Source of the DNA: Nissolia schottii | Lineage: Eukaryota; Streptophyta; Magnoliopsida; Fabales; Fabaceae | Length of the DNA stretch: 64,000 nucleotides | NCBI GenBank assembly: GCA_003254905.1 | Contig: QANU01028853.1 | Span: forward strand, 124,001 to 188,000 | Direction of reading: 5' to 3' | Part shown: in pieces, positions 60,254 through 64,000 of the stretch | Layout of the letters: each line of letters starts with the position of its first letter | How positions within the stretch are numbered: the first letter of the stretch is position 1 | Made by a program: the position numbers and the translations under genes | The notes under the pieces: generated by a model | What the model was told of the DNA's origin: nothing | Seen by the model: the letters and a program-made list of their open reading frames with translations, nothing else | The model's database searches: none

Positions 60254-60424
60254 ATGAGAAATATTTTGAAACTCAAGGAATCAAATTACTTATTAATTTA
60301 TCAACTTTTATAAATGATACTTAATATTTAAAAATAAAAAATAAAAAAAGGTCAAATGTTAGTTATAAGAGTGAATAAATTAATTTATAATTTGATAAAT
60401 TAAATATTTCAAACATTTTCATTT
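60254..60424. mobile_element. Foldback MITE related to 4018-4455
   Basis: The right end on the other strand reads ATGAAAATGTTTGAAATATT followed by CAAATTATAAATTAATTTATTCACTCTTAT in pieces, close to the left arm of the element at 4018. The left arm reads GAGAAATATTTTGAAACTC and CTTTTATAAATGATACTTAA. Confidence 0.5.
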
Positions 60425-60627
60425 TAAATACTCCATCTATTCACTCTTAGATGTCGTGATGTAATCTCAGCGACATGATGCGGCTCTTCTCATGGGGGTA
60501 GCCCAGCCGATGGATGGAGTCCTGAAGTGGATGAACAGTAGTGTTGCAAAGAGGTGAGAGTAGATGTTGTGAATAGATTGGAGATCATATTATTCTAGCC
60601 GGTTGGCAGTAAGTCTCAATTTTGTAT

Positions 60628-61090
60628 GGGTTAAATATATTTTGGGTTCTTGGTATAGGTTTGAGATTTAATTTAAGTCTCTACAAAATTATATTTTTTA
60701 GTTTTACCCTAAACATTAAAAGGTGCATAATTTTAGTGGAAATTTGTTAGATGCGCAAACAAAGTGTATCAACAATGTTACGTGAGTCAAATAAATTCAT
60801 CTAACCAATAACTCACTATTTGACCCTATTTTGGGTGGTAGATGGGTCATGATTTGTGGGTGAATTTGGGTAAGATAGCAGGTTATGGGTCATGTAAGTT
60901 TATTTTGCTCATATGACACTACTAACGTGCCACTTTATTATTCACGTTAATAGTTAGTACAGTCTTATTAATGACATGGACTAAAATCATGTAATTTTTA
61001 ATATGTTTAGATCAAAACTAAAAATTAATTTTTTTAAGAACCTAAATCAAATCTTAAAAATTTGTCGGGGACATGAAATACATTCAAACT
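60628..61090. mobile_element. GGGTTAAATA-type foldback element
   Basis: The left end reads GGGTTAAATATATTTTGGGT, with GATTTAATTTAAGTCTCTAC and TTTTTTAGTTTTACC following. The right end on the other strand reads AAGTTTGAATGTATTTCATG, with GATTTGATTTAGGTTCTTA and TTTTTAGTTTTGATC. The arms are about 100-150 bases. This start is typical of an abundant foldback family in legume genomes. Confidence 0.7.
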
Positions 61091-62036
61091 TATAATTTTC
61101 AACCCATTGTATTGGACTCATCTGACTCACAAGTTGAACCAAAGGAGAAGCAAGGTGGAGCATATTGACTCGCAGGTTGAAAAAGAAAAAAAAAACTCAT
61201 TTATACTAAATTTTTCTTCATAAATTTTTTGACATGATTATTTATTTACTTTTGTGACGACTCATATTGATTCTTGAAGATAGATTGATTATAATTCTGG
61301 TATGTTTGAGTGAGCTCATCATGATAGCAACAACTATGAAAAAAAAATCATCAAATTAAAGAGTTAGAGAACTAAATGTTTTGAGAAAAGAACCTCAATC
61401 TCAAGTCTTAACATTTTTCAATAGTGTAAAACATCCAATTATTATTTTTAAAATTAGACTAACTAGCTTAAATGTTTAAAAAATAATAACTTTTGTGTCA
61501 ACTTTGTTTATATTCTCCGACCCATTTATATTTTCTTTGCCATCCCTAAATTTCTAGTTGTGCTTGAGGGGTTGGTTTATCAACCACACAACAATGTGCG
61601 TAGGTATATAACTACAGTTTAATTTTAATCCATGCCAATTATTTAAAATTCTCTGATTTTCTTACTGCTAACATAAAATAACGCATTTTTGACCCAAGTG
61701 AAGAAATAAAAAAAAAAAAAGAAGAAAAAGTATGTGTACTTGTAACGTGTCAGGGACTTATACGGCTGACGGCGCCACAATAGTCCTCAAAATCATTAAA
61801 GTAGCAATACACCAACAGGTATAAAATATTCTTCTCCTCGAATACTTCGTTACTGTAGAAAGTACACTATAGTGACAACTCACAAGTGCTCTAATAATTT
61901 TATAAAAAAAATAATTAACGATCATAGTATAATTAATTAATTAATTAATTAATCCATTATTAATGTACCCCTCTAGCTAGCGGATCCTGTTTCACCCTCC
62001 ACTCCACTACACTACCACCTTTCTTTCTTTTCTGCT

Positions 62037-62043
62037 TATAAAG
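62037..62043 (+). promoter_or_regulatory. Candidate TATA box of the MADS-box gene
   Basis: TATAAAG about 325 bases before the ATG at 62363. A likely 5'-untranslated intron, from a donor near 62186 to the acceptor TTTTCAG ending at 62346, shortens the spliced leader to roughly 140 bases. Both are inferred from sequence pattern only. Confidence 0.45.
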
Positions 62044-62362
62044 CCACCTCTTCTTAATTGCGACCTTCGAGACACAAAAATGGAAAGGCATCAGCATAAA
62101 TAATATTCTTTCTTGCACCATCAAAATTAACCCCCTCCCATCTCACACTTCTCCAACAGCTCCCACCGCACTCTCTTCTCTACCAAGTGAGAATTAATCG
62201 TTAATTGCCCACACATAAGCGTCTAATTAGCTTAATCAATTAGATGCTTATATATCAATCGCTAACTGTTCCTATTACTATTGATTAAGAATCTGATTGT
62301 TGTTTGCTGTTATTGTTATTATTATTAATATTATTATTGTTTTCAGGAAAACCCTAATAATA

Positions 62363-62544
62363 ATGGGAAGAGGGAAGATTGTGATTCGGAGGATCGACAA
62401 CTCGACGAGCAGGCAAGTGACTTTCTCCAAGAGGAGAAAGGGACTGATCAAGAAAGCGAAGGAGCTTGCCATCCTCTGCGACGCCCAAGTTGGCCTTGTC
62501 ATATTCTCCAGCACTGGAAAGCTTTATGAATATGCAAGCACCAG
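62363..62544 (+). CDS. MADS-box transcription factor, AGL17/ANR1-like, exon 1 (partial)
   Basis: Exon 1 is 182 bases (60 codons plus two bases), the standard first-exon size of type II MADS-box genes, ending at a GT donor after TATGCAAGCACCAG. It encodes the whole MADS DNA-binding domain: [20 protein letters not shown], then [20 protein letters not shown], then [17 protein letters not shown]. The [21 protein letters not shown] and [11 protein letters not shown] variants fit the AGL17/ANR1 clade, which includes legume root- and nodule-expressed members such as the NMHC5 type. The product would be a nuclear CArG-box-binding regulator. The I, K and C regions must lie beyond a first intron longer than 1.45 kb that runs past the window end. 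A SINE sits in this intron. Confidence 0.9.
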
Positions 62545-62711
62545 GTTAGTTAGTTAGTTAGTTTTAACTTTCAACTTTACTTTTTACTTAATTTGCGATA
62601 CAAACTATATGTGTGGATATATATATGTGTGTGTGTTTAAGTACCTATTTTCAATCGATGGTAATCTAGCATGTACATTTGCTATACCAACAGACCATAT
62701 ATAAGTTATTA

Positions 62712-62814
62712 AGTGTGGCCTAGTGGTTAGAGACTATGTAATTTACATGAGATTATATGTTCAAATCTTATTGTATTTAATGAAAAAATAAAAATCTAAA
62801 AAAAAAAAAAAAAC
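62712..62814 (+). mobile_element. tRNA-derived SINE in the MADS-box intron
   Basis: A-box-like TGGCCTAGTGG at 62716-62726, B-box-like ATGTTCAAATC at 62757-62767 (about 30 bases later), and a poly-A tail ending near 62814. This is the layout of short plant SINEs, in the sense orientation of the gene. Confidence 0.7.
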
Positions 62815-63595
62815 AGATCATATTTGTGTCTGTAGGAGTGTGTAGTATGTTATGCACATAAATTTTGTTCGTTATGGTTTGGACTGAAATTTAAGGTATT
62901 TTGTTTTTTTCTTAATTTTATTTGGAGACTATAATGCAACACATATGTATGGGCTATAATTATGTTCATATGGACCATGTGGGTTGTACAGTGCTACATA
63001 GCATACACATTTTGAGCCTTGATGCCATCAGTTATCATCACTACATGTCTCATATATATTTCTGACAATGGTTAAGCTGAATATCAGGTTTCATGCTGCC
63101 AAATCTTGTAGGATATTGTGATCTTGGAAATTACAGAATAAAAGTAGGGGAGGTGGGGTTGTTTGTGTGTTTTCTTTTGTTATGATAATATTGCTGGTGA
63201 CCAGTAACCGTTCTCATAAAAGCTAGGTATTAAATTAGGTGGATGTTTTTGAATAGTTTCATTCCGTTTTTAGATAACATTTTTAAAATTTGAAGAAATT
63301 TTTGTATCATCTATGCAAATATGCTTCAATTGATCACATAATAAATAATAATTCATCTTCTGAACTTATCATTTATAATTAAAATATAATTCACTATATA
63401 ATCAAAAACATATATATTATCTAAAAAGTATGATGCTTTAAAATTACACAAGAATTCCTCTCAAACTTAGTCTTTCATGTGCTTATATATCCAAAGGCAG
63501 AGCCACATAAAAGAGATCTATATTTAGTTAATTAGTATTCAGTAGTTTATTTTTATTAGTTTGTCTATAATTTCTATAAGCATGAACTATTGATG

Positions 63596-63640
63596 GATAT
63601 ATATATATATATACATATATATACATATATATATACATAT
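63596..63640. repeat. TA/TACATA microsatellite
   Basis: TATATATATATATATA followed by repeated CATATATATA words. Confidence 0.9.
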
Positions 63641-64000
63641 TCTTGAGTTGTTCCTCACAATGGTCCAAGATAACTGCAACGTATTGGGAAAACTACATAT
63701 GAAAACTTCTTAGCCCTGCAAATATGGTTTATTAAGCAAATGATATAGGAAGATATATAGTTTAAGGAAATATATTCATAGGTGGAAAGACATCTCAACA
63801 TATTATCCGCCAAACCATTGGCCAGTGTAGATCCTGAGCAACTCAGAAAGACTATACGCTTTGGTATTGAATATTAAATCATTTTAGATACCCTATCTTT
63901 ATCTTCCATGCCAATTTTAGAAGGCTGCATAAAAGTATATGCATGATTCAATCTTTGCAAAACTTATTTTGCCACTATCAATCTAAATGATTTAATTTAG

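Larger units (their letters stand above)
62545..64000 (+). other. First intron of the MADS-box gene (runs off the window)
   Basis: No K-domain exon is recognisable before the end of the window. The intron holds a SINE (about 62712-62814) and a TA/TACATA microsatellite (about 63596-63640). Long first introns in MADS-box genes often carry regulatory sites, but none is identifiable here. Confidence 0.7.

Noticed and set aside
63781..63870. Possible second exon of the MADS-box gene
   Set aside because: Its translation does not resemble the I or K region of AGL17-like proteins, and splice borders are not convincing.

Overview
This is plant nuclear DNA. Genes carry GT-AG introns, intergenic DNA is AT-rich, and there are many transposon relics (Ty3/gypsy, LINE, CACTA, Mutator-like, SINE and many small foldback elements). 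A cluster of legume-lectin genes, together with the foldback families present, points to a papilionoid legume, most likely Glycine (soybean) or a close relative. The species call is inference. There is one N at 14581 and a run of N at about 42488-42526.

Left part (1-12 kb). A decayed gypsy LTR retrotransposon (LTR end, primer-binding site, gag) occupies about 1-2.9 kb and is interrupted by a 572-bp terminal-inverted-repeat element with a perfect 9-bp target duplication. A complete five-exon cinnamyl-alcohol-dehydrogenase-family gene follows (+, 4909-8638, 362 codons). Its first intron holds two odd arrays of tandem hairpins. A LINE reverse-transcriptase fragment and small MITEs lie at 10.4-12 kb.

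Second part (12-21 kb). A complete rhamnogalacturonate lyase gene lies on the minus strand. I resolved it into 16 exons whose phases all agree (674 codons, secreted, polysaccharide lyase family 4 type). The next 10 kb hold few genes and many relics. Between 26.4 and 31.3 kb is a Mutator-like complex: two oppositely oriented copies of a transposase N-terminal region, plus a dead plant-mobile-domain gene. Two of its reading regions share an unusual palindrome-plus-TATA module.

Lectin cluster (31.5-52.2 kb). It has five apparently intact legume lectin genes and one pseudogene: 31525-32409 (-), 36100-36945 (-), 38838-39653 (+), 41557-42393 (+), 45284-47028 (-, two exons) and 50805-52169 (-, pseudogene). 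The 36-kb and 42-kb genes form an inverted pair, and their last 264 coding bases differ at only 8 positions while the 5' parts are much more diverged. The two rightmost members share an intron next to the conserved SGGxLGL segment, which is unusual because most legume lectin genes have no intron. The products should be secreted or vacuolar carbohydrate-binding proteins.

Right end (52-64 kb). A complete non-autonomous CACTA element (57066-59634, CTT target duplication) contains a captured coiled-coil reading frame. The window ends in the first exon and long first intron of an AGL17/ANR1-like MADS-box gene (+), with a tRNA-derived SINE in the intron. The genes are independent transcription units. 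Apart from the tandem lectin family I see no shared pathway, although CAD, the lyase and the lectins all act in or around the cell wall or extracellular space.
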